This document shows positions 54,585-63,484 of a stretch of DNA of 64,000 bases, one piece after another; within the stretch, counting starts at the first letter, position 1; each line of letters starts with the position of its first letter. The notes beneath the pieces were generated by a model. The model searched no databases. It saw nothing but the letters and a program-made list of their open reading frames with translations, and had not been told where the DNA came from. Location: contig NZ_CP035492.1 in assembly GCF_004135365.1 (NCBI RefSeq), positions 1,798,001 through 1,862,000 on the forward strand. The letters are read 5' to 3'. The translations under genes were made by a program, and so were the position numbers. The DNA is from Paenibacillus protaetiae (GTDB taxonomy: Bacteria > Bacillota > Bacilli > Paenibacillales > Paenibacillaceae).

Positions 54585-55721
54585 ATGAATAAGCTTCAAC
54601 TTATAGCTACCGCCCCGATGGGGCTCGAAGCGATCGTATCGCGCGAGCTGAAGGAGCTTGGCTATCATGACCAGCAGGTCGAGAACGGCCGGGTCATATT
54701 TGCCGGCGAGCCGCTGGATATATGCCGCGCCAACCTGTGGCTCCGCTCGTCGGACCGGGTGCTCGTCAAAATGGCGGAGTTCCCGGCTACCACATTTGAA
54801 GAGCTGTTTGAAGGAACGAAAGCGATTAACTGGCCCGACTGGATTCCGGGCGACGGCGAATTTCCGGTCGAAGGACGCTCGCACAAATCGCAGCTGTCCA
54901 GCGTACCGGCCTGCCAAAGCATTGTCAAAAAGGCAGTCGTCGAAAAAATGAAGGAGCGCTACAAAACGGACTGGTTCCCGGAGGATGGAGCGCGCTTTGT
55001 CATCGAGGTATGGCTGCTGAACGACGTGGCGATGATTACGCTTGATACGACGGGCGCAGGCTTGCACAAAAGAGGCTACCGCCAGCAAATTACGGAAGCG
55101 CCGATTAAAGAAACGATGGCGGCCGCGCTGCTCGACATCAGCCGCTGGCGCCCGGACCGCCCGCTGTATGATCCGTTCTGCGGTTCCGGCACCATTCTGA
55201 TTGAAGCGGCGATGAAAGGCTGGAACATTGCGCCGGGCATCCGCCGGTCGTTTAACAGCGAAGGCTGGCCGCTCGTGCCGGAGGAGCTGTGGGAGCAAGC
55301 GAGAGAAGAGGCGTACGACGCGGTTCAGGACGATTTGCCGCTGGAAATCGCCGGCTCGGATATCGATCCGCAGGCGATTGAAGTGGCGGAAGCGGCTGTC
55401 CGCCGTGCCGGCTTCGGCAAGGACATCAAGCTGCAGGTGCTGCCGGTTTCGAAAGCGATGCCTTCGGGGGATTACGGCTGCATCGTCACGAACCCGCCTT
55501 ACGGTGAGCGGCTTGGCGATGTCGAACAAGCCGATATTGCAATCCGCCAGCTCGGCGCTGTAGCGAAGTCGCTGCCAACCTGGTCGTATTTTGCGATCAG
55601 CCCGGCCAAAACGTTTGAGCATCATTTTGGGCGTAAAGCCGACAAAAAAAGAAAGCTGTTCAACGGGCGAATTGAGTGTCAATACTATCAATTTTTTGGT
55701 CCGCTCCCTCCTAGACGCTAA
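54585..55721 (+). CDS. ypsC: THUMP-domain 23S rRNA methyltransferase (YpsC/RlmL-like)
   Basis: The protein has 378 residues. The N-terminal THUMP domain spans about 45-160 (DICRANLWLRSSDRVLVKM). The methyltransferase domain has YDPFCGSGTILIEAA (motif I), GSDIDPQAIEVA and the catalytic TNPPYGERLGD. It resembles the N2-guanine methylase half of RlmL (m2G2445); Bacillales have this as a stand-alone protein. GAAGGAGAT precedes the ATG. It is followed by ltaS after 42 bases. Confidence 0.9.
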   Translation: MNKLQLIATAPMGLEAIVSRELKELGYHDQQVENGRVIFAGEPLDICRANLWLRSSDRVLVKMAEFPATTFEELFEGTKAINWPDWIPGDGEFPVEGRSHKSQLSSVPACQSIVKKAVVEKMKERYKTDWFPEDGARFVIEVWLLNDVAMITLDTTGAGLHKRGYRQQITEAPIKETMAAALLDISRWRPDRPLYDPFCGSGTILIEAAMKGWNIAPGIRRSFNSEGWPLVPEELWEQAREEAYDAVQDDLPLEIAGSDIDPQAIEVAEAAVRRAGFGKDIKLQVLPVSKAMPSGDYGCIVTNPPYGERLGDVEQADIAIRQLGAVAKSLPTWSYFAISPAKTFEHHFGRKADKKRKLFNGRIECQYYQFFGPLPPRR

Positions 55722-55763
55722 TCATCACGAACAAAGCGGATATGCGAAAGGATGAGAGCTGAA

Positions 55764-57788
55764 ATGCCGGCAAGCAATTGGTTTCGGCAAACCTGCCGTT
55801 TTATGCTGCAAAGCTTTCAAAGGCTCAAAGGAGCGGACTTTCTGCTTTTTTTGGCCGTCATGCTGCTTAAGCTGTATTTCTTCGACCGCCTCATTCACGT
55901 TCAGTACATGGACATGAACCAGACGGACGCGCTTGTGGCGCTTGGCACCCTTGCGTTAATCGGATTTTGGACATTATGGCTGCCCGTTCGCGGCCGCCTC
56001 ATCGCTCTGATCATTATCGATTTTATATTAACGTTTGTGGTTTACGCCGATTTGATTTATTACCGCTATTTCCAGGACTTTATTTCCGTGCCGGTGTTGT
56101 TTCAGGCCGGTCAAGTGGAGTCGCTGGGCGGCAGCATCACGACTTTGCTGAATATTAAAGACGCCAAGCTGCTTGCGGATTTGCCTTTCGTATTCCTATT
56201 CCTGCTGTATTTGCTGTTCAGGGGCAAACGCGATTTGCCTGCCCGCCGCCGGTTCGGCTGGAAAACAGCGGCTTACCGCGCAAGCATCAGCATAGTTGTT
56301 TTTGCGGCGGGCTACGGTTTTGTTTTCGGAACAATCAAGGACGCCAGAAGCACTTGGGCGCAAGGGCTGTTCGAGCAAAGCTACTGGAACGTCTCGCTGT
56401 ACAACTTGACCGGCGTGCTTGGTTTCCACGGCTACGATATTTACCGTTACGCCAAGCAAAACTGGCTGGACGGCGGCAGCGTATCCGCCACACAAGCGGC
56501 TGCAACCCTCGACTATATGCAGTCGCGCGGAGAAGCCCGCAAGGAGCTGGAGCAGGACAAGCTGTTTGGCGCCTATAAAGGAAGCAACGCCATTGTGGTG
56601 CAAGCTGAAGCGTTCCAGAACTTTGTCGTTGGACAATCCATCGGCGGCCAGGAGGTTACGCCGAATATAAACAAGCTGATCGGGGAAAGCGCCTATTTCA
56701 GCCAGTTTTACCACCAGACCGCGCAAGGACGGACATCTGACGCCGATTTTGCAGCCAACTGCTCGATGCAGCCGGTAACGAACGGCTCTGTTTTTATTAT
56801 GTATGCGCAGCATCAGTTCGACTGTACGCCTTCGATTCTGAAGGATAACGGCTACTACACTGCGGCATTTCATGCGTATGACGGCGGCTTCTGGAACCGG
56901 AACAATATGTATGCCAACATGGGATACGACCAGTTTAACAGTCGCAAAAGCTTCATCGAAGATGAACATGTCGGCTGGACGGTCGGAGACAAGTCTTTTT
57001 TCACCCAGTCGGTAGATCTGATGGCGAAAGAGCAGCAGCCTTTTTACTCGTTCCTCATTACGTTGTCCAGCCATCATCCGTTTACGCTTCCGGACAGCGT
57101 GAAAGAGCTGAATACAGGCGAGCTTGACGGCACGCTGATGGGCGATTATTTGCAGGCGGTCCATTATGTCGACGCCGCATTGGGCGTGCTGGTCGAACAG
57201 ATGAAGGCAAAAGGGCTGTGGGACAACACAATTCTTGTTTTTTACGGCGATCACGACAATTCCATCAAAGAGTGGGATACATTCGAGAAGTTTCTGGGCA
57301 AAAAATTAAACAAGCTGGACCGCGAAATGATTTTGAAGCAGGTTCCGCTGCTTGTCCACTTGCCGGACGGCGCGCAAGCCGGTGTCCATCCAGCTGTCGG
57401 CGGACAGCTGGACATCGCTCCAACCATTATGCATTTGCTCGGTATTTCAACCGCGGATCAAATGATGCTCGGCACGCCGCTGCTGACGGAAAAGCCGGCA
57501 GAGCATAAAGTCATCGTATTAAGGAACGGCTCCTACACAGACGGGCATGTGTATTATATGCCTTCCACGGACGGGCTGGGTACGGGCAGCCAATGCCTTA
57601 GCATCGACACTGGCGGCGTAGCCGTAGATTTAGACGAGTGCAGACCGATGACGCAGCAAGTCCATGACGAGTTGTCCCATTCGGACTTGATCGTGACGAA
57701 TGATCTCATTCCGGAGCTGCATGAGCTTGCCGCTACCAAGGCGAAGGCGGCAAGCGAAGCAGCAGACGCAAGCGCCGGGAAGCAGTAG
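55764..57788 (+). CDS. ltaS: Lipoteichoic acid synthase family protein
   Basis: The protein has 674 residues. Five membrane segments lie in the first 210 residues, then an extracellular sulfatase-fold domain. The catalytic Thr is in QTAQGRTSDADFAANCS, with metal ligands in VVQAEAFQNF (Glu) and VFYGDHDNS (Asp-His). It transfers glycerol phosphate from phosphatidylglycerol to build lipoteichoic acid, or primes it. The ATG at 55764 was preferred to 55752 on ribosome-site spacing. The tail (ATKAKAASEAADASAGKQ) is low-complexity. Confidence 0.9.
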   Translation: MPASNWFRQTCRFMLQSFQRLKGADFLLFLAVMLLKLYFFDRLIHVQYMDMNQTDALVALGTLALIGFWTLWLPVRGRLIALIIIDFILTFVVYADLIYYRYFQDFISVPVLFQAGQVESLGGSITTLLNIKDAKLLADLPFVFLFLLYLLFRGKRDLPARRRFGWKTAAYRASISIVVFAAGYGFVFGTIKDARSTWAQGLFEQSYWNVSLYNLTGVLGFHGYDIYRYAKQNWLDGGSVSATQAAATLDYMQSRGEARKELEQDKLFGAYKGSNAIVVQAEAFQNFVVGQSIGGQEVTPNINKLIGESAYFSQFYHQTAQGRTSDADFAANCSMQPVTNGSVFIMYAQHQFDCTPSILKDNGYYTAAFHAYDGGFWNRNNMYANMGYDQFNSRKSFIEDEHVGWTVGDKSFFTQSVDLMAKEQQPFYSFLITLSSHHPFTLPDSVKELNTGELDGTLMGDYLQAVHYVDAALGVLVEQMKAKGLWDNTILVFYGDHDNSIKEWDTFEKFLGKKLNKLDREMILKQVPLLVHLPDGAQAGVHPAVGGQLDIAPTIMHLLGISTADQMMLGTPLLTEKPAEHKVIVLRNGSYTDGHVYYMPSTDGLGTGSQCLSIDTGGVAVDLDECRPMTQQVHDELSHSDLIVTNDLIPELHELAATKAKAASEAADASAGKQ

Positions 57789-57821
57789 ATGCTCTAATAC
57801 TTAAGTTTGTCTGTCACAACC

Positions 57822-57850
57822 AAAAGACCGCCATAGCTGGCGGTCTTTTT
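57822..57850 (+). terminator. ltaS terminator
   Basis: AAAAGACCGCC and GGCGGTCTTTT with a 6-base loop and T run. Confidence 0.9.
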
Positions 57851-57886
57851 ATCTTAATTCCCGCTTGATTTATTTCTCCCGTACAA

Positions 57887-57936
57887 AAAACACGGCCCTC
57901 GCCCTCCTTTCGTGGACTTAGGCCGTCTTCTGTTTG
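57887..57936 (-). terminator. Possible terminator after the PDZ-Lon protease gene
   Basis: ACGGCC and GGCCGT arms with a large loop precede a TTTTTT tract on the minus strand. It is weak. Confidence 0.35.
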
Positions 57937-57963
57937 TCTTGATTCGTTTTTCGTTCATACTCC

Positions 57964-59349
57964 CTATGCTTTTTTATGTGCCGCCAGCCAGTTCAAAATA
58001 TCGTCCAGCGTCTTCACCGGCACGATATTCAGGTCGGGCGCTCCTTGATACGCTTCATCCGCTTCGTCGGCCGGGACAAAAAAGACGTCCGCATTCGTAC
58101 GGCTGACCGTGTAAGCCTTTTGCCGTACGCCGCCTACAGGGCCAACCGAACCGTCCGCTTCGATCGTACCTGTACCCGCTACATTTATGCCATGGGTGAC
58201 ACCGCCCGGCGTCAGCTGGTCCAGTATGGCCAGCGTCAGCATAGCTCCATGCGAAGGGCCGCCGATATGGGCAATATAGTGCCGGTACGAAACGCCCAGC
58301 GGGATGTCCATTACCAGATCATTTTGGACAGAAATGCCGAATACGGCGCGATTATCGCCGTCCTCCGACGATTTGGTCGGCACCTTGACTGTCAGCGTTT
58401 TGCCTTCACGGTTCAAGGTCACGTTCACCTCTGTTCCGGCTTTCACTTGCTTCATATAAGCGGTCATCGCATTCAAATCGTCAATACCATGGCCGTCAAG
58501 CTGCCGGATCACGTCCCCGGCCCGCAGCAGCTTGTCCGCCGGACTGCCTGCCACAATCGCCGCCACCTTGACCCCCTGCACAGTAATGCCTTTGCCGACG
58601 CCGGCCCGCTGCATAGCAATCGCTCCGGCCACGCTGTTGGCATCATTTTTCATCTCCAGCACTTCCGTATATTGTTCTGCAAGCGGAGGTTCGTCAGGAC
58701 CTACCTGATCAAGCTCGTAATCCGGGAATACCGCCTTGTACAGCCAGTCCGCCGGAAAAGCCGGCCTTTCGAATACCAATACGCCGTTAATGCTGCCGCC
58801 GGAAGAACCGCCCTCCACATGCGCATAACGGTTCATCGGCATCGTCAGTCCCGGATAAGTAACGCGGTAGGAGGTTGGCCAGCCAAACAGCACGAGCAGC
58901 GCAAGGATGATAAGCAGCGTTGCCGTAGAGCGCAACGGCCATCTCCGCCGGCCTGATCCCGCTGAAGCCCGCGCCGAAATTTCCATCGCAAACAAATCCA
59001 CCAGCGTCCAAAGCCAAGCGCACACAAGCAGGCTTACTGCAATCAGCAGATGCCGCTGCAGTGCAAAAAAACCGATAAGCGAGCCGCCGGACAACACCGC
59101 CGATACAATCCCGATTATACGGTTCCGAAGCCCGGAGGCGGCAGCTGCGCTGCAGACAGCTCCTATCAGCCATAACAAAGGGATCAAGCAGATCCCATAA
59201 TAAAGCGGATTGATAAGATCAATCCATTCCGCTCCGCCAGGCAGCCGGATGGGATCCGCAATCCAGATCAGCTCGCCTGCGAGTATGCCTATGAATACTC
59301 CAATTGTGCCTGCCAAATAAAATAAACGGCTGCGCTGCACGGTCAACAT
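57964..59349 (-). CDS. PDZ-Lon (S16) membrane protease with extra N-terminal membrane domain
   Basis: The protein has 461 residues. About 150 N-terminal residues carry five predicted membrane segments. These are followed by a YlbL/SepM-like ectodomain: YRVTYPGLTMPMNRYAHV, a PDZ domain (VAAIVAGSPADKLLRAGDVI) and a Lon protease domain. The catalytic Ser is in IGGPSHGAMLTLAI and the catalytic Lys in GGVRQKAYTVSR. YlbL normally has one membrane helix. Relatives process signalling peptides or membrane proteins. The ATG at 59349 follows AGAGGGATC. Confidence 0.85.
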   Translation of the reverse strand: MLTVQRSRLFYLAGTIGVFIGILAGELIWIADPIRLPGGAEWIDLINPLYYGICLIPLLWLIGAVCSAAAASGLRNRIIGIVSAVLSGGSLIGFFALQRHLLIAVSLLVCAWLWTLVDLFAMEISARASAGSGRRRWPLRSTATLLIILALLVLFGWPTSYRVTYPGLTMPMNRYAHVEGGSSGGSINGVLVFERPAFPADWLYKAVFPDYELDQVGPDEPPLAEQYTEVLEMKNDANSVAGAIAMQRAGVGKGITVQGVKVAAIVAGSPADKLLRAGDVIRQLDGHGIDDLNAMTAYMKQVKAGTEVNVTLNREGKTLTVKVPTKSSEDGDNRAVFGISVQNDLVMDIPLGVSYRHYIAHIGGPSHGAMLTLAILDQLTPGGVTHGINVAGTGTIEADGSVGPVGGVRQKAYTVSRTNADVFFVPADEADEAYQGAPDLNIVPVKTLDDILNWLAAHKKA

Positions 59350-59370
59350 GATCCCTCTTTTCACCTTTTG

Positions 59371-59412
59371 CAAAAAAAGAACCCGGCCATCTGGTCTGCG
59401 GCGAGTTCTTTC
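59371..59412 (-). terminator. Terminator after the yuzB-like gene
   Basis: On the minus strand AAAGAACTCG pairs with CGGGTTCTTT (one G-U pair) and leads into seven T. Confidence 0.8.
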
Positions 59413-59423
59413 ATTTGCTTTCG

Positions 59424-59648
59424 TTATTTCACGTAGGGCTTGATTTTTTCGACTGCTTCGTCTTCGTTTGCTGCTTTTATATAACGGCCATTAATATAAA
59501 TAAAGGCGTATTTTTTGCACGGGCCGCAATACGATTTGCAGCCGACCTTTATTTCGGCATCCGGCGAAAGCTTTTGCAGCTTCGGAAGCAATGTCTTCAG
59601 CTTCACGCTTTGGCATTGGTCGCAAACGCGAATGTCATTAACCGCCAT
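59424..59648 (-). CDS. yuzB: DUF1450 protein (YuzB-like)
   Basis: The protein has 74 residues. Four or five Cys in a thioredoxin-like ferredoxin pattern: VCDQCQ near the start and VGCKSYCGPCKKYAFIYINGRYI, the DUF1450 signature. It may bind an iron-sulfur cluster or zinc, but function is unknown. Its ATG overlaps the stop of the HesB-like gene by one base (TAATG), so the two are translated together. Confidence 0.87.
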   Translation of the reverse strand: MAVNDIRVCDQCQSVKLKTLLPKLQKLSPDAEIKVGCKSYCGPCKKYAFIYINGRYIKAANEDEAVEKIKPYVK

Positions 59649-59947
59649 TAGTGATTATGTGTCCCAAAGGATGGATTTGTAATTTCAAAGCCCTCTTGCG
59701 GTACATAGAAATAATCGATGCGGATGCCGTCGAGAAAAGCGTTTCCTTCCTCCAAAATGACATCGATATCCTTGTCTGTCGATACAACCGCGTCCTTCTC
59801 GCCCGGTACGTCAATCGCCATGCCGTAATGGGCATGGTCGCCGTGCGCATGCGTTACGTATACGCGTACTTTTTTTCCTTCGTTTTCAGGCTTGTCCAAT
59901 TCAAGCTTTAATATTTTGGCGGCGTTGCGCGAAATTTTGCATTTCAT
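59648..59947 (-). CDS. HesB/IscA-like fold protein lacking the cluster cysteines
   Basis: The protein has 99 residues. The fold pattern of A-type Fe-S carriers is visible (ISRNAAKILKLELDK, IDVILEEGNAFLDGIRIDYFY, EGFEITNP). The three conserved Cys are absent, and a His-rich loop THAHGDHAHYG and final THNH are present instead. Only one Cys occurs, at residue 3. A metal-binding but not cluster-scaffold role is possible. It is co-translated with yuzB. Confidence 0.8.
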   Translation of the reverse strand: MKCKISRNAAKILKLELDKPENEGKKVRVYVTHAHGDHAHYGMAIDVPGEKDAVVSTDKDIDVILEEGNAFLDGIRIDYFYVPQEGFEITNPSFGTHNH

Positions 59948-60003
59948 AACGTTCCCCAGCTCCTTCAGCTATGTTTATGGCATACTCAAAAAGAATGCCA
60001 GTA

Positions 60004-60243
60004 TTATTTGATTTTATTATTATACTTCTTCTCCATCCGCCCGGCAAACCATTCTGCAGCAATCATCGTTACCGCAATATCGTCAAACGGCATAAGCGGA
60101 AGCGCATCGGGAAGAACCCAATACAGCAGCACCGGAATCGTGAAAAGAAGTTTGTCCGCCAAAGCGACATCCTTAGATCCCAGCAGCCGGAAAACGCGGA
60201 CGAACGTATCCTTCCAATGCCGGAGTGAAAGCAGCTTTCGCAT
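60004..60243 (-). CDS. Small DUF1232-like membrane protein
   Basis: The protein has 79 residues. A basic start is followed by one or two hydrophobic stretches, KLLFTIPVLLYWVLPDALPLMPFDD, whose PDxxP..DD pattern resembles the YkvA/DUF1232 group. Function is unknown. It is 56 bases upstream of the HesB-like gene on the same strand. Confidence 0.7.
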   Translation of the reverse strand: MRKLLSLRHWKDTFVRVFRLLGSKDVALADKLLFTIPVLLYWVLPDALPLMPFDDIAVTMIAAEWFAGRMEKKYNNKIK

Positions 60244-60345
60244 TCGCTCAAGTCCCCTCCCGCTTCAAAATCGGTCGCTGTTAGCATAGCCGAAAGAGGT
60301 TATTCTAACACGCCAAGAGGGAAGGCGGCAAAGCCCTCCCGCTGA

Positions 60346-61233
60346 TCACCGGCGCCATTGCATCGCTTCGAGCAGAAGCGGCTTCACTTCGGCATAAATA
60401 GCCGGAACATCCGAGTAAGGCAGCGGATTAACGCCTTCGCCGGCTTCAACCGTAAAACCCGGGCGGCGGAAACGTTTGATGAACCAGTCCTTGTACCCTG
60501 CATCGCTGTCCGTCAGCTTTACAGGCTTATAGCCGCTGGCCTGGCCAAGCCGCGCTGCAAGCTCCTCCGCATCGGCCGGCTCATATTCTTTGTAGTTCCA
60601 ATAAATTTCCTTGCCTTGTGTATGAAGCGCGATCACCGTATCAAACGGAATGGACATGGTGAAGCTGGCCATCGCTTGCGCTTCAGGCTCGCTGAGCGGG
60701 CAAATCCCGGCATAATCCCGCGGTCCCGGGCCTGCGACTCCGCGCCGCAGCCTTTCTTCCTCCCACCCCGCAGGGAACTGGTCGTTTAAATCTACGCCGC
60801 GGATATTCGCCTTCCACTGGTCAAACCGCCCGCTGCCTCCATTCCACTCGAGCAGCTGCCGATCCAACGGCAGGATGCCTGTTGTCCCAAACAACGACAA
60901 ATCGACTCCGTCCGGGTTAACCATCGGCACCGCCCATAACGTTGTTTCCTTGTATAAGCGGGCGGCTCCGGCTTCCCCAGCAGCATAAGAGCCGGCCAAA
61001 TCGTCCAGAAAGCGCATCAGCAGCGCTGATGTAATCCATTCATTGGCGTGAAAAGAACCGTTCATGTGGATAGGCCTGCCGCCTTCGCCCAGACGGAGCG
61101 CAATAAGCGGCTTGCCCAGCACGCTGCAGCCGACCGCATACGCTCTGACGAACGGATATTTGCGGAGCAGCAGGTCACAGTCCGCCCGAAACAAGCTGAA
61201 ATGATACCCCGGAACGCGGGAATAGCCATACAT
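60346..61233 (-). CDS. M14 zinc carboxypeptidase (gamma-D-glutamyl-diaminopimelate peptidase-like)
   Basis: The protein has 295 residues. Zinc ligands HANEWITS (HxxE) and VIALHTQGKE (His), with catalytic Glu in GFTVEAGEGVNPL. WAVPMVNPDGVDL and RGVDLNDQFPAGW also match. These features fit the YqgT/endopeptidase I group that cleaves muropeptides. No signal peptide is seen, so it may recycle wall peptides in the cytoplasm or act in the spore mother cell. AAGGAGG precedes the ATG. It follows murI, another wall-precursor gene. Confidence 0.88.
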   Translation of the reverse strand: MYGYSRVPGYHFSLFRADCDLLLRKYPFVRAYAVGCSVLGKPLIALRLGEGGRPIHMNGSFHANEWITSALLMRFLDDLAGSYAAGEAGAARLYKETTLWAVPMVNPDGVDLSLFGTTGILPLDRQLLEWNGGSGRFDQWKANIRGVDLNDQFPAGWEEERLRRGVAGPGPRDYAGICPLSEPEAQAMASFTMSIPFDTVIALHTQGKEIYWNYKEYEPADAEELAARLGQASGYKPVKLTDSDAGYKDWFIKRFRRPGFTVEAGEGVNPLPYSDVPAIYAEVKPLLLEAMQWRR

Positions 61234-61321
61234 AGGATACGCCTCCTTGTTCGCGTGTTAACAACCCGAAAGCGCGGATGCTCTCTACATGCTATGAACC
61301 GGGCGGCGGGCAAAGACCCGT

Positions 61322-61379
61322 AAAAAAACCAATTGGCACCGCCCATAGCCGTAACGGCCGGAGCGGTGCCAATGGGGTT
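61322..61379 (-). terminator. murI terminator
   Basis: AACCAATTGGCACCGC pairs with GCGGTGCCAATGGGGTT (a few mismatches) around a 20-base loop, followed by seven T on the minus strand. Confidence 0.85.
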
Positions 61380-62193
61380 ATCCGATTTGCTTGACCTGCC
61401 ATACAACCGGAGTTAATTGAATTTGTTCCCCAAGCCATTGCTGGGCAATCATTTTGAACAGGCCGGCATCCCCGCTGCAAAAAAACTGGTGAACCGGCAT
61501 TAATTCCGACCGCGCCTGCTTGCCTTGATCATGGAGAATCGTGCTGATGTCACGAGCGGTTTCATCCGCCGAGCTGATTAAATTCACTTTGTCCCCCATC
61601 ACTTCCGCAATCGTTTCTGTTAGAAAAGGATAATGCGTACAGCCTAAAATAAGGCAATCCATCGGATAATTGCGCAAATGGCCAATCGAAGACAACACGG
61701 TTCTGTACGTCTCCTCTGAACGGAAATTGCCTTGCTCTACAAGGGGGACAAACTCCGGACAAGCTTCACTGATCACTTTCACATGAGGTGTTATTTCCTT
61801 TAACGCCATATCGTAGGCGCCGCTGTTGATCGTGCCTTGCGTACCAATCACGCCGATACAACCGGATTGCGTACGCTTGACCGCCGCTCTCGCCCCGGGA
61901 TTAATGACGCCGATAACCGGAACGTCCACCCGGGAGCGGATATCTTCCAGCGCTACCGCTGTCGCCGTATTGCAAGCAATAACAATCATTTTGGGCTGGA
62001 ATTGAAGCAGATAATCCACGATTTCTCTCGTAAAACGGACAACTTCCCAGGAAGGCCTGGGACCGTAAGGCGTGCGGGCCGTATCCCCGAAATAAACAAC
62101 CTTCTCACGCGGCAGTTGGCGCATAATTTCTTTGACGACAGTCAACCCGCCTACTCCGGAATCCAATACTGCAATTGGCTGCTGCACAAGCAC
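61378..62193 (-). CDS. murI: Glutamate racemase
   Basis: About 271 residues. It makes D-glutamate for peptidoglycan. The two catalytic Cys are in VIACNTATAVALE and CLILGCTHYPFL, and the start AVLDSGVGGLTVVKEI is typical. The start is uncertain. GTG at 62193 (Met-Leu-Val-Gln-Gln) aligns with RacE from Bacillus; GTG at 62187 and TTG at 62211 are also in frame. The ribosome site (AAAGAAAG) is weak for all. Confidence 0.93.
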   Translation of the reverse strand: MLVQQPIAVLDSGVGGLTVVKEIMRQLPREKVVYFGDTARTPYGPRPSWEVVRFTREIVDYLLQFQPKMIVIACNTATAVALEDIRSRVDVPVIGVINPGARAAVKRTQSGCIGVIGTQGTINSGAYDMALKEITPHVKVISEACPEFVPLVEQGNFRSEETYRTVLSSIGHLRNYPMDCLILGCTHYPFLTETIAEVMGDKVNLISSADETARDISTILHDQGKQARSELMPVHQFFCSGDAGLFKMIAQQWLGEQIQLTPVVWQVKQIG

Positions 62194-62314
62194 ACCGCTT
62201 TCTTTGCGCAAAGTTGTCGAGCTTTCTGAGAAGCTGGTGAAACTTTAGTAGCATATGTATTTTGCAGCTAAAAGGTACCTTCGCTTGCCGCAGGCATCCC
62301 CAACGCCGCAAACG

Positions 62315-62363
62315 AAAAACCTCCGGTACAACAGCCTCTGCGCCGCTTGTAGGGGAGGTTTTT
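62315..62363 (-). terminator. Terminator after ytxH
   Basis: AAAACCTCC-TACAA and TTGTA-GGAGGTTTTT arms with a 15-base loop, then T on the minus strand. Confidence 0.8.
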
Positions 62364-62383
62364 CAATTGGCGTTTCACCGCCG

Positions 62384-62773
62384 TTATGAGCGGGCCGGAT
62401 CGCTGTCCGTTTCGTCCTTGCCTTCTCCGAATAGCTCCAGATCAGAAAATGCAAGCTCCAGTTCTTCCTGGCGGGAATGGTGGCTGCTGACAGCAGCAAG
62501 CTCCTCTTCGGTGCCGGCGCCGCGCCACGATTTCACCGTACTGGCCACTTTGCTTCCCATTTGTTTTGCTTTTTCCGCCATATCGGATGCCGTTTCGCCT
62601 ACTTGGCTGGCAACTTTCACCGTAACATCCCCAACCTTATGTGCCCCAACCGAAATATCATGCCGCATTTCTTTTCCCGTTTTTGGAGTAAGCAGCAAAG
62701 CTGCGATAGAGCCTGCAACCCCTCCTGCCAATGCGCCTAACCAAAATCCTTTTCCTTGCTTGCGAGTAGACAT
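62384..62773 (-). CDS. ytxH: YtxH-domain general stress protein
   Basis: The protein has 129 residues. One N-terminal Gly-rich membrane helix (FWLGALAGGVAGSIAALLLTPKTGKEMR) is the YtxH signature. A long amphipathic helix (VASQVGETASDMAEKAKQMGSKVAS) and an acidic tail follow. Function is unknown; the Bacillus gene belongs to the general stress regulon. AAAGGAG precedes the ATG at 62773, 1 base after the ytxG-like stop. Confidence 0.9.
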   Translation of the reverse strand: MSTRKQGKGFWLGALAGGVAGSIAALLLTPKTGKEMRHDISVGAHKVGDVTVKVASQVGETASDMAEKAKQMGSKVASTVKSWRGAGTEEELAAVSSHHSRQEELELAFSDLELFGEGKDETDSDPARS

Positions 62774-62774
62774 A

Positions 62775-63275
62775 TTATTCGCTCCTTTCGACCTTATGGT
62801 GCCCTTCATCTGTGCGCTGCCATTCGGAGCCGGCGTTCTTTTCGGCGGTTTTTCGGCGGGACTGCCACAGCTGCCACGCTGCCATGCCAATTTCCATCCA
62901 TTCAAAAGCTTCGCCGATTTGTTTTTTTTCCGCCGCCCGCTCCACATGCTGCGCCGCTTGATGCGACAATACGGAGGAAACGCGATGGACGGCTCTGGTC
63001 GACTGCTCAATCGCCCCGCCGATTTGATCCGCTGCTTCAAACAGGCGGCTCGCCGATTGCAGCTGCCGGTTCGCGGACTTCAGCGCTTGCTCGGCAGGCG
63101 GCACCAGCCTGGCATACTGCTGTGCCAGCTGCTGCACTTCCTGTTTCGCTTCTCCTGCCAAAACCAGCATCGCCTGCATTTTTACAGCAAGCATCCGCAG
63201 TGCAATCAGCAGACCTGCGGCAAGCCCTACAAAAGCTGCAGCCGCAATCACTGCACTCCATTCCATCACCGTCAT
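62775..63275 (-). CDS. ytxG: DUF948 protein (YtxG-like)
   Basis: The protein has 166 residues. One N-terminal membrane helix (WSAVIAAAAFVGLAAGLLIAL) and a long coiled coil (LVLAGEAKQEVQQLAQQYARLVPPAEQAL...) are typical of DUF948. A hydrophilic tail follows. It precedes ytxH as in Bacillus. AAGGAGGAG lies 8 bases before the ATG at 63275; a longer in-frame start is not supported. A TATAAT at 63334-63339 on the minus strand could be its promoter. Confidence 0.87.
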   Translation of the reverse strand: MTVMEWSAVIAAAAFVGLAAGLLIALRMLAVKMQAMLVLAGEAKQEVQQLAQQYARLVPPAEQALKSANRQLQSASRLFEAADQIGGAIEQSTRAVHRVSSVLSHQAAQHVERAAEKKQIGEAFEWMEIGMAAWQLWQSRRKTAEKNAGSEWQRTDEGHHKVERSE

Positions 63276-63382
63276 AGGCGTCTCCTCCTTCATATGTGGC
63301 GTCAAACTAGACGAATGCCCATTTCGTATTGCCATTATAAGCAGGTTAGGCTTATCCTGACACAACGTTCAAAAATAAAAAA

Positions 63383-63461
63383 ACAGAAAGGCAAAAGCGC
63401 ATGGAGGAGGAGTCCCTGTCTCATGGTCAGGAATCCTTCCTTTTCGCTTTTGCCCTTCTGT
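63383..63461 (-). terminator. Terminator after yutE
   Basis: ACAGAAAGGCAAAAGCG (63383-63399) pairs with CGCTTTTGCCCTTCTGT (63445-63461) with one mismatch, followed by a T-rich tract on the minus strand. Confidence 0.85.
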
Positions 63462-63484
63462 ATCACTCATCAAGCTCCGGTAAA

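Noticed and set aside
54543-55691. 382-codon minus-strand frame
   Set aside because: It is antisense to the ypsC-like methyltransferase gene, whose motifs are clear. The antisense product is Arg-rich and family-less.
56196-57254. 352-codon minus-strand frame
   Set aside because: It is antisense to ltaS, with no ribosome site or domain.
57854-57958. 34-codon basic frame (MNEKRIKTNRRRPKSTKGG...) just after the PDZ-Lon gene
   Set aside because: GGGAG is only one base from its ATG, it overlaps a possible terminator hairpin, and I recognise no homologue. It could be real, but support is too weak.
57976-58956. 326-codon plus-strand frame
   Set aside because: It is antisense to the PDZ-Lon protease gene; low-complexity His/Arg composition.
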